Source: Mycobacterium syngnathidarum (GTDB lineage: Bacteria; Actinomycetota; Actinomycetes; Mycobacteriales; Mycobacteriaceae). From it: DNA of 64,000 bases. Position 1 is the stretch's first letter. Every line of letters starts with the position of its first letter. The notes under the pieces are model-generated. The model did not search any database and had not been told where the DNA came from. It was given only the letters and a program-made list of their open reading frames with translations. The position numbers were made by a program, and so were the translations under genes. Shown one piece after another: positions 16,950 through 25,211 of this stretch. The stretch is taken from positions 434,001-498,000 of the forward strand of contig NZ_MLCL01000089.1 in assembly GCF_001942625.1 (NCBI RefSeq). Direction: 5' to 3'.

Positions 16950-19900
16950 CGACGGCTCCCTCCGACAGGGTGAACAGTTTGCGCAGGTCGCCGGTGGACA
17001 GCTCGGTCAGCCAGCCTTCGCCGTCCCCGACCACCAGATCGGCCAGTGCTTTCTTCTGCTCGATCATGTCGTCGATCTTCTCCTCGAGCGTGCCGGTGCA
17101 GATGAATTTACGCACCTGCACGGTGCGCTTCTGACCGATCCGGAAGGCCCGGTCCGTGGCCTGGTTCTCCACCGCTGGGTTCCACCATCGATCCAGGTGC
17201 ACAACATGATTGGCGGCGGTCAGGGTCAGCCCGGTGCCACCCGCCTTCAGCGACAGCAGGAAGATCGACGGTCCTTCACCGGACTGGAAACGCTCGACCA
17301 TCTCGTCGCGCCGCTTCTTCGGCACACCGCCGTGCAGGTAAGCGACATCCTGACCGAACCGCGCGGCCAGGTGCGGTGCCAACATCTCGGCGAACTCGGT
17401 GAACTGGGTGAAGCACAGCACCCTGTCCCCTTCGGCGAGAATCTCCTCCAGGATCTCCTCCAGCCGGATCACCTTGCCGGAACGCGTGCCGATCGGCGAC
17501 CGGTCGTGCAACAGCTGCGCGGGGTGGTTGCAGACCTGCTTGAGTTTGGTCATCGCCGCGAGTACGTTGCCGCGCCGCTCGATTCCGTCGGTGTGCTCGA
17601 TCTTCTCCATCATCTCGTCGACGATGGACTGGTAGAGCGATGCCTGCTCGGTGGTGAGCCGGCAGTACTGCTTGACTTCGATCTTCTCGGGCAGGTCGTC
17701 GATGATGGCCGGATCGGTCTTGAGGCGCCGCAGAATGTAGGGACGGGTGATCCGGCGCAGCCGTTCGGCCGGCTCGGTCTGGCCGTACTTCTCCACCGGC
17801 ACCGCGTACCGGGCCCGGAACACCTCGGACGAGCCGAGCAGGCCCGGGTTGAGAAAGTCCATGATGGACCACAACTCGGCAAGCCGGTTCTCCACCGGGG
17901 TACCGGTGAGCGCGATCCGGTGCTCGGCGTCCAGGCGGCGCACCGCCTTGGCCCCGCGCGACAGGCTGTTCTTGACGGCCTGGGCCTCGTCGAGCACCAC
18001 CCGGTTCCACCGATGGCCAGCGAGTTCGTCGATGTCGCGGGTGGCCGTGGCATACGTGGTGACGACCAGGTCGACCTCGGCCAGCTGTTCTTCCAGTGCG
18101 CCGCCACGAAGCCTCTCCGGGCCGTGGTGGGCGTAAACCCGAAGCGCCGGCGCGAATTTTGCGGCTTCCCGTTGCCAGTTGCCCACCAAGGACATCGGGC
18201 ACAGCAGCAGGGTCGGGGCGGCGACGGGGTCGTTGTGGCGCTGGGCGGACTCCAGCGCAAGCAGCTGCACGGTCTTGCCGAGACCCATGTCGTCGGCCAG
18301 ACAACTGCCCAGGCCCAGCGACGACAGGAAGGCCAGCCACGACAGACCTCGCTGTTGGTAGGGACGCAGCGTCGCAGCGAAGTCCGGTGCTGGTTGCAGG
18401 GGCTGAAGTGATTGTCCGGCAACGCCGTTGAGCAGATCGCCGAGCCAACCGTCGGCCCGTACCGACACCACCTCCAGCGGGGTGTCGGTGTCGTCAGGAT
18501 GGCTGGCCGCCAACGCCAGCAGCTCGGCGGGACTCGCCTGTCCCGACCGGTGGCTCTTGAGGAACTCGAGCCCGCGTCGCAGCTGTTCCTGATCGACCGC
18601 CACCCATTGGCCACGCAACCTGATCAACGGTGCCTTGGTCTGTGACAGCGCGTTGATCTCGTCCTCGGTGAGCGTGTCATCGCCGACCGCGAGATCCCAC
18701 CGGAACTCGACGAGCTGCTCGCGGCCGAACCGACTGGCCGTAGCCACCACACCGTCGACCGGTGTCGACGCCGACACCGCGAGGCCCAGCTTGCGGTGCC
18801 GATCCCACCACGACGGGAGCAGCACCCCGAAGCCCGCATCGTCGAGCAGCGGCGCCGCGACCGACAGGAAGTGGTAGGCACCCTCGGCGTCCAAGTCGAG
18901 ACCGGAGGGAAGTGCGGTGCGCAGACCGGAGGTCAGTTCCGGGTAGATCCGGACCGCACGACCGAGCTCGGCGAGCAGTAGCTCCTCGGGACGGTCAAGC
19001 CAACGCCTCAGGTTGCCGTCGTCGTCCCAGGTCTGCTCTGCCGGGACCAGCAGACTGGGGTCGGCGACTGACTGCAGCAGGAACTCCAGCCGCCAGCCCG
19101 CCGCGTCGTCGCCGGACTCGACCTCGGTGAGCCGGAAGGTCGCCCGAGCCGGACCCGGCTGCTCGATCCCGATCTCGTCCCACGGCGCCAGCGCGTCGGC
19201 CAAGGCGTCGAGAGCGTGGAACTCCGCGTCGAACCTGCCGTCGGGCGCCGTCAGTGCGGCCACCCACGCTTCTTCGACCGCGAGACGTTTCGGGCGGCGC
19301 CCGCGACGGGGTGGCAGCATCTCTTCGACCGGCGGCGCGGCGGCACGCGCCAGCTCGTCGACGAATACTCCCAACGCCGACGTCACCAACTCCGATGCTG
19401 CCCCGGCAGCCGACTCCGCCCGGAACACGGGCGGCATGGCCGCGACGATCGCGTTCAGTTCCATCACGTCGGCACCCTGGATCACGGGCCGCCAGAACGC
19501 GACGGGCTGCCCCTCGTCGATACCCAGCGCAGGCAGAAGTCGGCCGCCCGCCAACAATTTTCGTGCGAATGCCGCGATATCGGCCAGGTAGGTCACCGAC
19601 GCGCCATACCGCACATCTGCCGCCATCTCATCGAGAACGGCCAACGTCGAGGCTGCGGGAACCGATAGCACCGGAACCGACCACGGCAGCAGCGCGGGTG
19701 CACTGCGGGACGCAGGCCGCGGCGTGATCCGCAGCAGTTCCGGCGAGTCCAGCGGCGAGGTCCGCAGTGACGGCAACAGCAGCACACTGTTTCCGGGCTT
19801 GCCCGGGTGGATTTCGCCGATCACGTCGGCAGCCGCGGCGAAGGGATGTGGGCGAGCGGTGCGCATCGCCTGACTTGCGCTCTTCACTGGCAGGGCCGAG

Positions 19901-19956
19901 TCCTCAGCCCACAGGCAGAGCCCCTCGGAGGACCAGAATCCGTGCAGAACCAACAT
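16942..19956 (-). CDS. helZ: SNF2-family DEAD/DEAH-type helicase HelZ
   Basis: A 1004-residue protein. The N-terminus MLVLHGFWS...LWAEDS is characteristic of the actinobacterial SNF2 helicase with an SNF2_assoc N-terminal domain (HelZ/Rv2101 type). The helicase core has LADDMGLGKTVQLLAL (motif I), VLDEAQ (motif II DEAQ), TGTPVEN (motif III) and a C-terminal lobe with TQFTEFAEML, LSLKAGGTGLTLTAANHV and DRAFRIGQKR (motifs V-VI). It probably acts as a DNA translocase or remodeller. It is the promoter-proximal gene of a two-gene unit with the SWIM protein. Length matches the family. Confidence 0.92.
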   Translation of the reverse strand: MLVLHGFWSSEGLCLWAEDSALPVKSASQAMRTARPHPFAAAADVIGEIHPGKPGNSVLLLPSLRTSPLDSPELLRITPRPASRSAPALLPWSVPVLSVPAASTLAVLDEMAADVRYGASVTYLADIAAFARKLLAGGRLLPALGIDEGQPVAFWRPVIQGADVMELNAIVAAMPPVFRAESAAGAASELVTSALGVFVDELARAAAPPVEEMLPPRRGRRPKRLAVEEAWVAALTAPDGRFDAEFHALDALADALAPWDEIGIEQPGPARATFRLTEVESGDDAAGWRLEFLLQSVADPSLLVPAEQTWDDDGNLRRWLDRPEELLLAELGRAVRIYPELTSGLRTALPSGLDLDAEGAYHFLSVAAPLLDDAGFGVLLPSWWDRHRKLGLAVSASTPVDGVVATASRFGREQLVEFRWDLAVGDDTLTEDEINALSQTKAPLIRLRGQWVAVDQEQLRRGLEFLKSHRSGQASPAELLALAASHPDDTDTPLEVVSVRADGWLGDLLNGVAGQSLQPLQPAPDFAATLRPYQQRGLSWLAFLSSLGLGSCLADDMGLGKTVQLLALESAQRHNDPVAAPTLLLCPMSLVGNWQREAAKFAPALRVYAHHGPERLRGGALEEQLAEVDLVVTTYATATRDIDELAGHRWNRVVLDEAQAVKNSLSRGAKAVRRLDAEHRIALTGTPVENRLAELWSIMDFLNPGLLGSSEVFRARYAVPVEKYGQTEPAERLRRITRPYILRRLKTDPAIIDDLPEKIEVKQYCRLTTEQASLYQSIVDEMMEKIEHTDGIERRGNVLAAMTKLKQVCNHPAQLLHDRSPIGTRSGKVIRLEEILEEILAEGDRVLCFTQFTEFAEMLAPHLAARFGQDVAYLHGGVPKKRRDEMVERFQSGEGPSIFLLSLKAGGTGLTLTAANHVVHLDRWWNPAVENQATDRAFRIGQKRTVQVRKFICTGTLEEKIDDMIEQKKALADLVVGDGEGWLTELSTGDLRKLFTLSEGAVGE

Positions 19957-20133
19957 TGATATTTCGCTTCCTGGAGGTCACGCCAGGCTAGCCAGCCCGC
20001 ACGACGGTTGCGGAACCGCCGCGCCGGATCCACCCGAGCTCGGGCCGAATTGGTGACCGGTGAGACAGTTGGTACCGGTGAGGTCAGCCGGCCCGCATCC
20101 CGCTGTTCGCGGCGTTCACAATCGCACCCGCGC

Positions 20134-21552
20134 CTACCAAGGACTCGGCGAGTAATCCTTCAAGAAACACCCGTACAGGTCCTCGCCCAATTCCCCGCGG
20201 ACGATCGGGTCATACACGCGCGCAGCACCATCCACCAGATCCAGCGGTGCGTGGAAACCTTCTTCGGCCAGCCGCAGCTTCGTCGGATGCGGACGCTCGT
20301 CGGTGATCCACCCGGTATCGACGGCGGTCATCAGGATCCCGTCCTGCTCCAGCATCTCCCCGGAACTCGTGCGGGTCAGCATGTTCAGCGCGGCCTTGGC
20401 CATGTTGGTGTGCGGGTGCCCGGGCCCCTTGTAACCGCGGCTGAACTGGCCTTCCATCGCCGACACGTTCACCACGTACTTGCGTCGGGCGGGTGAGGCG
20501 GCGAGCGCCGGGCGCAGCCGGCTCACCAGAATGAACGGCGCAGTCTGGTTGCACAGCTGGACCTCGAGGAGTTCCATCGCATCGACCTCGTGCACGCGTT
20601 GGGTCCAGCTGTTCACCGACGCGGTGTCGGGCAGCAGCCCACCCGCGTCGATGGCCACCCCGGCGGAGATCCGCTCCGGCGAGGCGCTGCGGGCGGTCAG
20701 GGCCAGCTCGGTCAGCGCGTGCGCGGTGGGGTGCTCGCCGAGGCTCCCGGCCAGGGCATGCGGATGCGCGTCACTGACATGGTCGAAGGTGACCACGTCC
20801 ACCAAGGCCGGCGGCGGGGTGCGCTCGGCCTCCACCAGCGCGGCATACGAGCCCGGCGGGCGACGCACCGTCTGCGCCGCGTTGTTGATCAGGATGTCCA
20901 GCGGCCCCTGCGCGGCCACCTCGTCGGCCAAGGCCACCACCTGGGCCGGGTCCCGCAAGTCGATCCCCACCACCCGCAGCCGGTGTAACCAGTCGGCGCT
21001 GTCCTCCATCGCGGCGAAACGGCGCACCGCGTCGTTGGGGAACCGGGTGGTGATCGTGGTGTGCGCGCCGTCGCGCAACAGCCGCAGCGCGATGTACATG
21101 CCGATCTTGGCGCGCCCGCCGGTGAGCAGCGCGGTGCGCCCGGTCAGGTCGGTGCGAGCATCGCGCTTGGCCCGGTTCATCGCGGCGCAATCCGGACAAA
21201 GCTGGTGGTAGAAGGCGTCGACCACGGTGTGGTGCTGCTTGCAGATGTAGCAGGCCCGCGAGCGCAGCAGCGTGCCCGCACTCGCCCCGACCGCGGTGGA
21301 CACCAGCGGCAAACCCTGGGTCTCGTCGTCGATCCGTCCCGGCGCACCCGTGGCGGTGGCGGCGATGACGGCCCGGTCGGCCGCCGCGATCGCATCGCGT
21401 CTGGCGGCCCGGCGTTCCTTCTTCAGCACCTTGAACATCTTCGCGGTGGCCTGGCGCACAGCAACGGCATCGGGATGCTCCGGAGGCAGCGTGTGCACCT
21501 CGGACAGCACCCGCAGGCACGTGCTGAGCTGGTCAGGATCGATCGCGTTCAC
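20134..21552 (-). CDS. SDR-family protein with Cys4 zinc-ribbon-like segment
   Basis: A 472-residue protein. An N-terminal region of ~110 residues with a basic helix (FKVLKKERRAARRDAIA) precedes CYICKQHH...QLCPDCAA (two CxxC pairs, likely zinc binding), then an SDR Rossmann domain: TALLTGGRAKIGMYIA, INNAAQTVRRP, NVSAMEGQ. The normal catalytic YxxxK reads TNMAK, so the Tyr is Thr here; the enzyme is either non-oxidoreductase or uses another residue. This large SDR type is common in actinobacteria, with unknown function. It stands alone on the minus strand between helZ and arr. Confidence 0.8.
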   Translation of the reverse strand: MNAIDPDQLSTCLRVLSEVHTLPPEHPDAVAVRQATAKMFKVLKKERRAARRDAIAAADRAVIAATATGAPGRIDDETQGLPLVSTAVGASAGTLLRSRACYICKQHHTVVDAFYHQLCPDCAAMNRAKRDARTDLTGRTALLTGGRAKIGMYIALRLLRDGAHTTITTRFPNDAVRRFAAMEDSADWLHRLRVVGIDLRDPAQVVALADEVAAQGPLDILINNAAQTVRRPPGSYAALVEAERTPPPALVDVVTFDHVSDAHPHALAGSLGEHPTAHALTELALTARSASPERISAGVAIDAGGLLPDTASVNSWTQRVHEVDAMELLEVQLCNQTAPFILVSRLRPALAASPARRKYVVNVSAMEGQFSRGYKGPGHPHTNMAKAALNMLTRTSSGEMLEQDGILMTAVDTGWITDERPHPTKLRLAEEGFHAPLDLVDGAARVYDPIVRGELGEDLYGCFLKDYSPSPW

Positions 21553-21626
21553 GAGGGAAGGGTACGGCGGTTGGGGTCAAAACCCCGTATCGAGCGAACC
21601 GGCGGCAACCCGGTGGGCCCGTGGGA

Positions 21627-22055
21627 TCAGTCGTAGATGACGTCCAGCCCGCGCCGCCGAAGGTCCGCCAACCCGTCGCGCATGCCTTGCAGCTGCTCGG
21701 GTGAATGCCCCACCCAGTCGGTGATCTCACCGACGATCTTCACCGGCTCGCGGGTTCGGTAGGAGCGGGTCGGGTTCCCGGGCAGCTTCTTGTCGGTCAC
21801 GTTCGGGTCGTCCTCGATCGCACCTTCGGGTTCGACGATGTAGATGCGGCCCCGCCCCTCGCCGACGGCCATCTCGGCGCCCCACACCGCGGCATCCAAC
21901 GTGCGGGTGACGTACACGTGGTTCATGATCCGGCCGGCTTGGTAATTCGACTCGCGGCCGGGCACCAGGCGGTCCCCCACCGCCAGGTCAGCCTTGGTGC
22001 CATGCAGCAGCGCACCGGACTCATGCACCTCGAACGGTTTCGGCGTACTCGTCAC
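21627..22055 (-). CDS. arr: Rifamycin ADP-ribosyltransferase Arr
   Basis: A 142-residue protein that matches mycobacterial Arr through its length: KPFEVHESGALLHGTKADL, GRIMNHVYVTRTLDAAVWGAE, GRGRIYIVEPEG, KLPGNPTRSYRTREP. The family transfers ADP-ribose from NAD+ to a hydroxyl of rifamycins and is the basis of intrinsic rifampicin resistance in M. smegmatis. The GTG at 22055 is preferred because it gives the family's usual length and has GGGGGAT four bases upstream; ATG 22067 is the alternative (146 residues). The gene stands alone on the minus strand. Confidence 0.93.
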   Translation of the reverse strand: MTSTPKPFEVHESGALLHGTKADLAVGDRLVPGRESNYQAGRIMNHVYVTRTLDAAVWGAEMAVGEGRGRIYIVEPEGAIEDDPNVTDKKLPGNPTRSYRTREPVKIVGEITDWVGHSPEQLQGMRDGLADLRRRGLDVIYD

Positions 22056-22184
22056 AACATCCCCCATCTCGTCACGGACCGACAGATTGTGCAGCACGCC
22101 AGGGGCCTTGCCGCAAGCCCCACCCCCCGCCGTATAGTGAGAGTGGGAGGCGAGCCAAAGTCCTTCGGCGCCCGCCCAATCCGG

Positions 22185-22817
22185 TCAGAGTTGGTCGATC
22201 AACCCGTCGACCAGACTGCGCAATTTCGCGAAATGCGTTCCGGCCCAATAGATCTGCCCGCAGTCCGGGCAGCGACTGAACTCGTCGTAATAGCGGCGGG
22301 TCAACGGCTCAAGGCGGTCCGCCACCGCCTCCTTCGTCACCGCGGCCAGCCTCCCGTTGCACCGCACGCACCGGGTGAACGGCGCCACCCGGCGCCGCAG
22401 ATCCAGCCGCCGCAGCACCTCCAGCGTCTGCTCCTCGGGCTGCTGGGAGTGGACGAACAGGCCGTGGGTGATCGCGCGACGCTTCAACAGGCCCCGGTCT
22501 CGGGTCAGCAGAATCCGCCGCTGCTCGACGCTGGTGTCGGCCAGGGCTTGGTCGTCGGCATCGTTGGACCACCACACGTCGAACCCGAGCAGGCGCAGCA
22601 GCCGCGCCAGCCGGCCGAGGTTGACGTCGATCACGAACCGCGGTTGCCGCAGCGGCTCCGGCCGGAGCCGGGCCGTCGCCCCGATGTCGAGCGCCTCGAA
22701 CATCGGGTACACCGCGATCCGGTCGCCGACCGCGGGCCGGTACTCGAACCCCACCGGATCCCCGTTCACCAGGATCAGGTCGATCTCGGTGTGCGGAATA
22801 CCCATGGCCTCCAGCAC
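22185..22817 (-). CDS. Mut7-C RNase-domain protein, N-terminus truncated
   Basis: A 210-residue protein. The C-terminal Mut7-C PIN-like RNase domain is complete: FVIDVNLGRLARLLRLLGFDV, ILLTRDRGLLKR, and a zinc ribbon CVRCNGRL...CPDCGQIYW. The family normally has an N-terminal ubiquitin-like (Mut7-C_ubi) domain of ~80 residues; only its second half (EAMGIPHTEIDLILVNGDPVGF...) remains. In-frame similarity can be traced upstream only to HQTVKDV (about 22838), after which it stops, 40 bases before the 3' end of the hipBA operon. The start given is GTG 22817. The gene was probably damaged when the hipBA locus arrived, although the RNase domain may still be made. Confidence 0.75.
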   Translation of the reverse strand: MLEAMGIPHTEIDLILVNGDPVGFEYRPAVGDRIAVYPMFEALDIGATARLRPEPLRQPRFVIDVNLGRLARLLRLLGFDVWWSNDADDQALADTSVEQRRILLTRDRGLLKRRAITHGLFVHSQQPEEQTLEVLRRLDLRRRVAPFTRCVRCNGRLAAVTKEAVADRLEPLTRRYYDEFSRCPDCGQIYWAGTHFAKLRSLVDGLIDQL

Positions 22818-22877
22818 ATCCTTGACGGTCTGGTGGCTCCGGCAAGGACGCCGGACGGACCGCCATTCTCGCTATGC

Positions 22878-24158
22878 TCAGCTGTTCAGGTTCGGCTTCC
22901 ACGTCCCCGAGACATGCTCGAGGATCCGCTCCGCCATGCGTTCCGCCTCGGGTTGCAGGCTCACTGGCAAAACCGCAACAGCGCGCTCGAATGCACTGGG
23001 AAGGTCTCTGCGGAGTTCATCCACCCAAGCCACGGCCTGATCCGCGGGGATCCCGAGTCGACGGCCGACCTTGTTCCAATCGGAATTGGTGACGTCCAGC
23101 ATCTTCCAGTGGTCGCCGATCTTCATCGATGAGCGAAGGCGCTCGCGCTGGTCGTATGGTGCTGCCGAGGCGGCGTCATACAGGGGCGACACCTGGGCGC
23201 GTGATCCGACGAGTACGAGCGAGTAATTCTTTGCGTGAGCGTCGGTTCCACCGATAAGGATGTTGTAGGAGAGCGCCTTGAAGAAGCGCTCGGCGTTCAC
23301 GGCGCGGTCCTCGATCGGCAGACGATTGAGCAGGTTGGCGATGTCGCCAACACCGGGGCCGCCGTCGGACTGGTATTTCAGACCGGGATGGACCGACAGC
23401 GCCTGGCAGATATCTTCTTGGTGGACTCGATGCCAGGCAATTCCGTCATAAAGGCGGTCGTAGCGGGTCGAGGTCAGCACCTGAACGTCACCAATCTCCA
23501 TCACTGCGGCTTCGGCGGCGAGCAGCCCGGCTTCGCTGGCGGCGCGCTGGCATAGCGTCTCGTTGATGTGGTGCCGTGCGTAACCAGAGATTGCAGGTTT
23601 GACGATCACGGTCGTCGGTGTCGAATCACGCGGGATCCCGAACTGCCCTGATTGCGGGTCCCGGAACAGCGCGACCTTGGGTTGTACACCGGCCAGGCTC
23701 CACCGGCCACCGAACCTGCCTGGGTCCCAGTCTGATTGATGAGTGGCGAGCACGTGGACGAGATCTGCGAGTTCAGTCCCACTGAGCCATTGGATGTCAC
23801 CGGTCCGTGCGCGGGCATCCGCAGGATCGACGTCAGGAGGGAGAATCTGAACCGCACCGGCCGCGTCGCGTCCGACATGAGCGAGCAGAGCGAAGGGATT
23901 GTTCGGCGAGACGTTGTATTCGCGTCCCCACCGCTGTCGCGCACCTTCACTGTCCGGAAGCAAGCCCTCAAGGTAGGACCGAATAGCCTTGTCCCGATGA
24001 CGATTCGACAAGATCGGCAAGGACAGCGACAACGGTGTCGGGTCAGCCCGGTCGCGATACTCATCGTCGTAGGTGAAACGCAGAGCTCCGTGAGCGGACT
24101 GCGTCACAGTACCGACCGGGACCCCGTCCAGGTAGACCCGCAGCGTCCTATCCGCCAT
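22878..24158 (-). CDS. hipA: HipA-family serine/threonine kinase toxin
   Basis: A 426-residue protein with full HipA layout: N-subdomain RVYLDGVPVGTV...LSLSLPI, FLEGLLPDSEGAR-like loop, activation region, SLAGVQPKVAL (P-loop-like ATP motif), catalytic GTDAHAKNYS and metal-binding VSPLYDAAS. HipA kinases phosphorylate aminoacyl-tRNA synthetases (GltX in E. coli) and stop growth. ATG 24158 is chosen because it overlaps the hipB stop (TGATG). The operon is next to a truncated Mut7-C gene and a symmetrical repeat, suggesting arrival by transfer. Confidence 0.9.
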   Translation of the reverse strand: MADRTLRVYLDGVPVGTVTQSAHGALRFTYDDEYRDRADPTPLSLSLPILSNRHRDKAIRSYLEGLLPDSEGARQRWGREYNVSPNNPFALLAHVGRDAAGAVQILPPDVDPADARARTGDIQWLSGTELADLVHVLATHQSDWDPGRFGGRWSLAGVQPKVALFRDPQSGQFGIPRDSTPTTVIVKPAISGYARHHINETLCQRAASEAGLLAAEAAVMEIGDVQVLTSTRYDRLYDGIAWHRVHQEDICQALSVHPGLKYQSDGGPGVGDIANLLNRLPIEDRAVNAERFFKALSYNILIGGTDAHAKNYSLVLVGSRAQVSPLYDAASAAPYDQRERLRSSMKIGDHWKMLDVTNSDWNKVGRRLGIPADQAVAWVDELRRDLPSAFERAVAVLPVSLQPEAERMAERILEHVSGTWKPNLNS

Positions 24159-24487
24159 CACCTTTTCCTTGTGCCGAACAGCGCGTCAAACGGATCAAGC
24201 GTTATGGGGGCCGTTCCGGCGGGCTTGGACTTCTCTGGAGTTTCCTTCCGGTTACGTTTGCGGGCACTCGACGACACTTCGGGCGCGGACGCTTCCAGAC
24301 TCACACCGACGACGCGAAGTGCATCGAGCACCCGTTGCGCTTCCAGTCGTGGGTGCCCCTTCTCCAATCTGACGACCCAGTCTCGACTCATGCGCAGTTG
24401 CGCGGCCAGCTCAGCCTGAGTCATTCCACGAGCCGTGCGAGCCGAACGGACGAGAGCGCCAACGTCACCCATTGTCTTGACCTGCAT
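24158..24487 (-). CDS. hipB: HipB-like antitoxin
   Basis: A 109-residue protein. The XRE helix-turn-helix is GALVRSARTARGMTQAELAAQL...SRDWVVRLEKGHPRLEAQRVLDAL (residues ~9-58). The C-terminal ~45 residues are basic and probably disordered (SSSARKRNRKETPEKSKP), ending ALFGTRKR; such tails serve in HipA binding or degradation in HipB proteins. It is the first gene of the hipBA operon, and direct repeats immediately upstream are likely its own operators. Confidence 0.88.
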   Translation of the reverse strand: MQVKTMGDVGALVRSARTARGMTQAELAAQLRMSRDWVVRLEKGHPRLEAQRVLDALRVVGVSLEASAPEVSSSARKRNRKETPEKSKPAGTAPITLDPFDALFGTRKR

Positions 24488-24496
24488 GCCTACTCC

Positions 24497-24568
24497 TTGT
24501 AGTCGTTCGACGACATTTCAGATTGTAGTCGTTCGACGTCTTTCGCAAAAGAAGTTGTACAACGACTT
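24497..24568. promoter_or_regulatory. hipBA operator: two 16-base direct repeats plus palindrome
   Basis: TTGTAGTCGTTCGACG occurs at 24497-24512 and again at 24523-24538, a 26-base period. Each copy contains the near-palindrome GTCGTTCGACGAC. A third, related site GTTGTACAACGAC lies at about 24554-24566. They lie directly before the hipB start at 24487 on the minus strand, where HipB autorepression is expected. No -10/-35 was fixed. Confidence 0.65.
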
Positions 24569-24766
24569 TCTGCACTTCAGGAGGTCCTTACGCCGGGGAG
24601 AGACCGTCAAAAATCTTGACGATGCGGGAAGGGATTTCGCCAAGAATCGGTGCCGCGCCCGAGGACTCACGGTGAGAATTATCGACGGACGCGCGAAGCT
24701 GGCGGCCCGAATCGCTGCGTTCCCACCGACCGGTGGCGCGTCGCGAGCGGGCCACGGGTACTGAGT

Positions 24767-25059
24767 TGCCCGCCTGTCAGCGACTTTTCAGCGACAACCG
24801 CCACATGAGCACCGTGGGTAACTATGGTCACGAATGCGATGAATACTTTTGTCACACAAGGCTTCTTGAGCCTCGGGTGCAACGGAATTCGGGTTGTCCA
24901 GCTGTCAGCGACAGAGTCGCTGACAGCTGGACATTGGACGGATGAGGTTGGTGAGACTCCAGAGCACTGAGTGGTAGGTGCGATCCGCCACGGCGTGACT
25001 GGCGAAGCTCAGGGTGTAGGAGTGCCGATTGTCGCTGAAAAGTCGCTAGCAGGCGGGCA
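24767..25059. repeat. 293-bp symmetrical repeat element, copy 1
   Basis: The element starts TGCCCGCCTGTCAGCGAC and ends in the inverted form (...GTCGCTAGCAGGCGGGCA), with terminal arms of about 34 bases. A perfect 17-base palindrome (GTCCAGCTGTCAGCGAC, spacer AGA, inverse) at 24896-24932 sits exactly in the middle. The 8-mer TCAGCGAC occurs twice in each left arm with 11-base spacing and is mirrored at the centre and right. A second copy of identical length and spacing lies at 53760-54052. Sequence between the motifs is poorly conserved. No transposase or obvious target duplication is present. The remaining intergenic bases from 24569 to 24766 and 25060 to 25211 hold no gene that can be supported. 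Confidence 0.8.
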
Positions 25060-25211
25060 CATCGGCACCCACCCGGAGATCCGTGACAGGTGTGACTTGC
25101 ACCGTCGCACACCCGACGAGCCAGCTTCCCTCCCCAGAAGCCACGGCCCGCAACATGTCACAACGCACAAACTGCCGCGGACTTGTCGGTGCCCTCCACC
25201 ACAATCCGGAC

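Noticed and set aside
16795..18411. A 538-residue open frame on the plus strand
   Set aside because: It is antisense to helZ and has no recognisable domain.
24497..24568. Possible CRISPR-like repeat
   Set aside because: There are only two near-identical 16-base copies and a single related site, adjacent to hipB and with no cas genes; an operator fits better.
24435..24764. A 109-residue open frame on the plus strand upstream of the repeat element
   Set aside because: It begins within hipB antisense and shows no family features or ribosome site.
24767..25059. Insertion sequence
   Set aside because: No transposase frame, no visible target duplication and no known IS ends; described as an unclassified symmetrical repeat.
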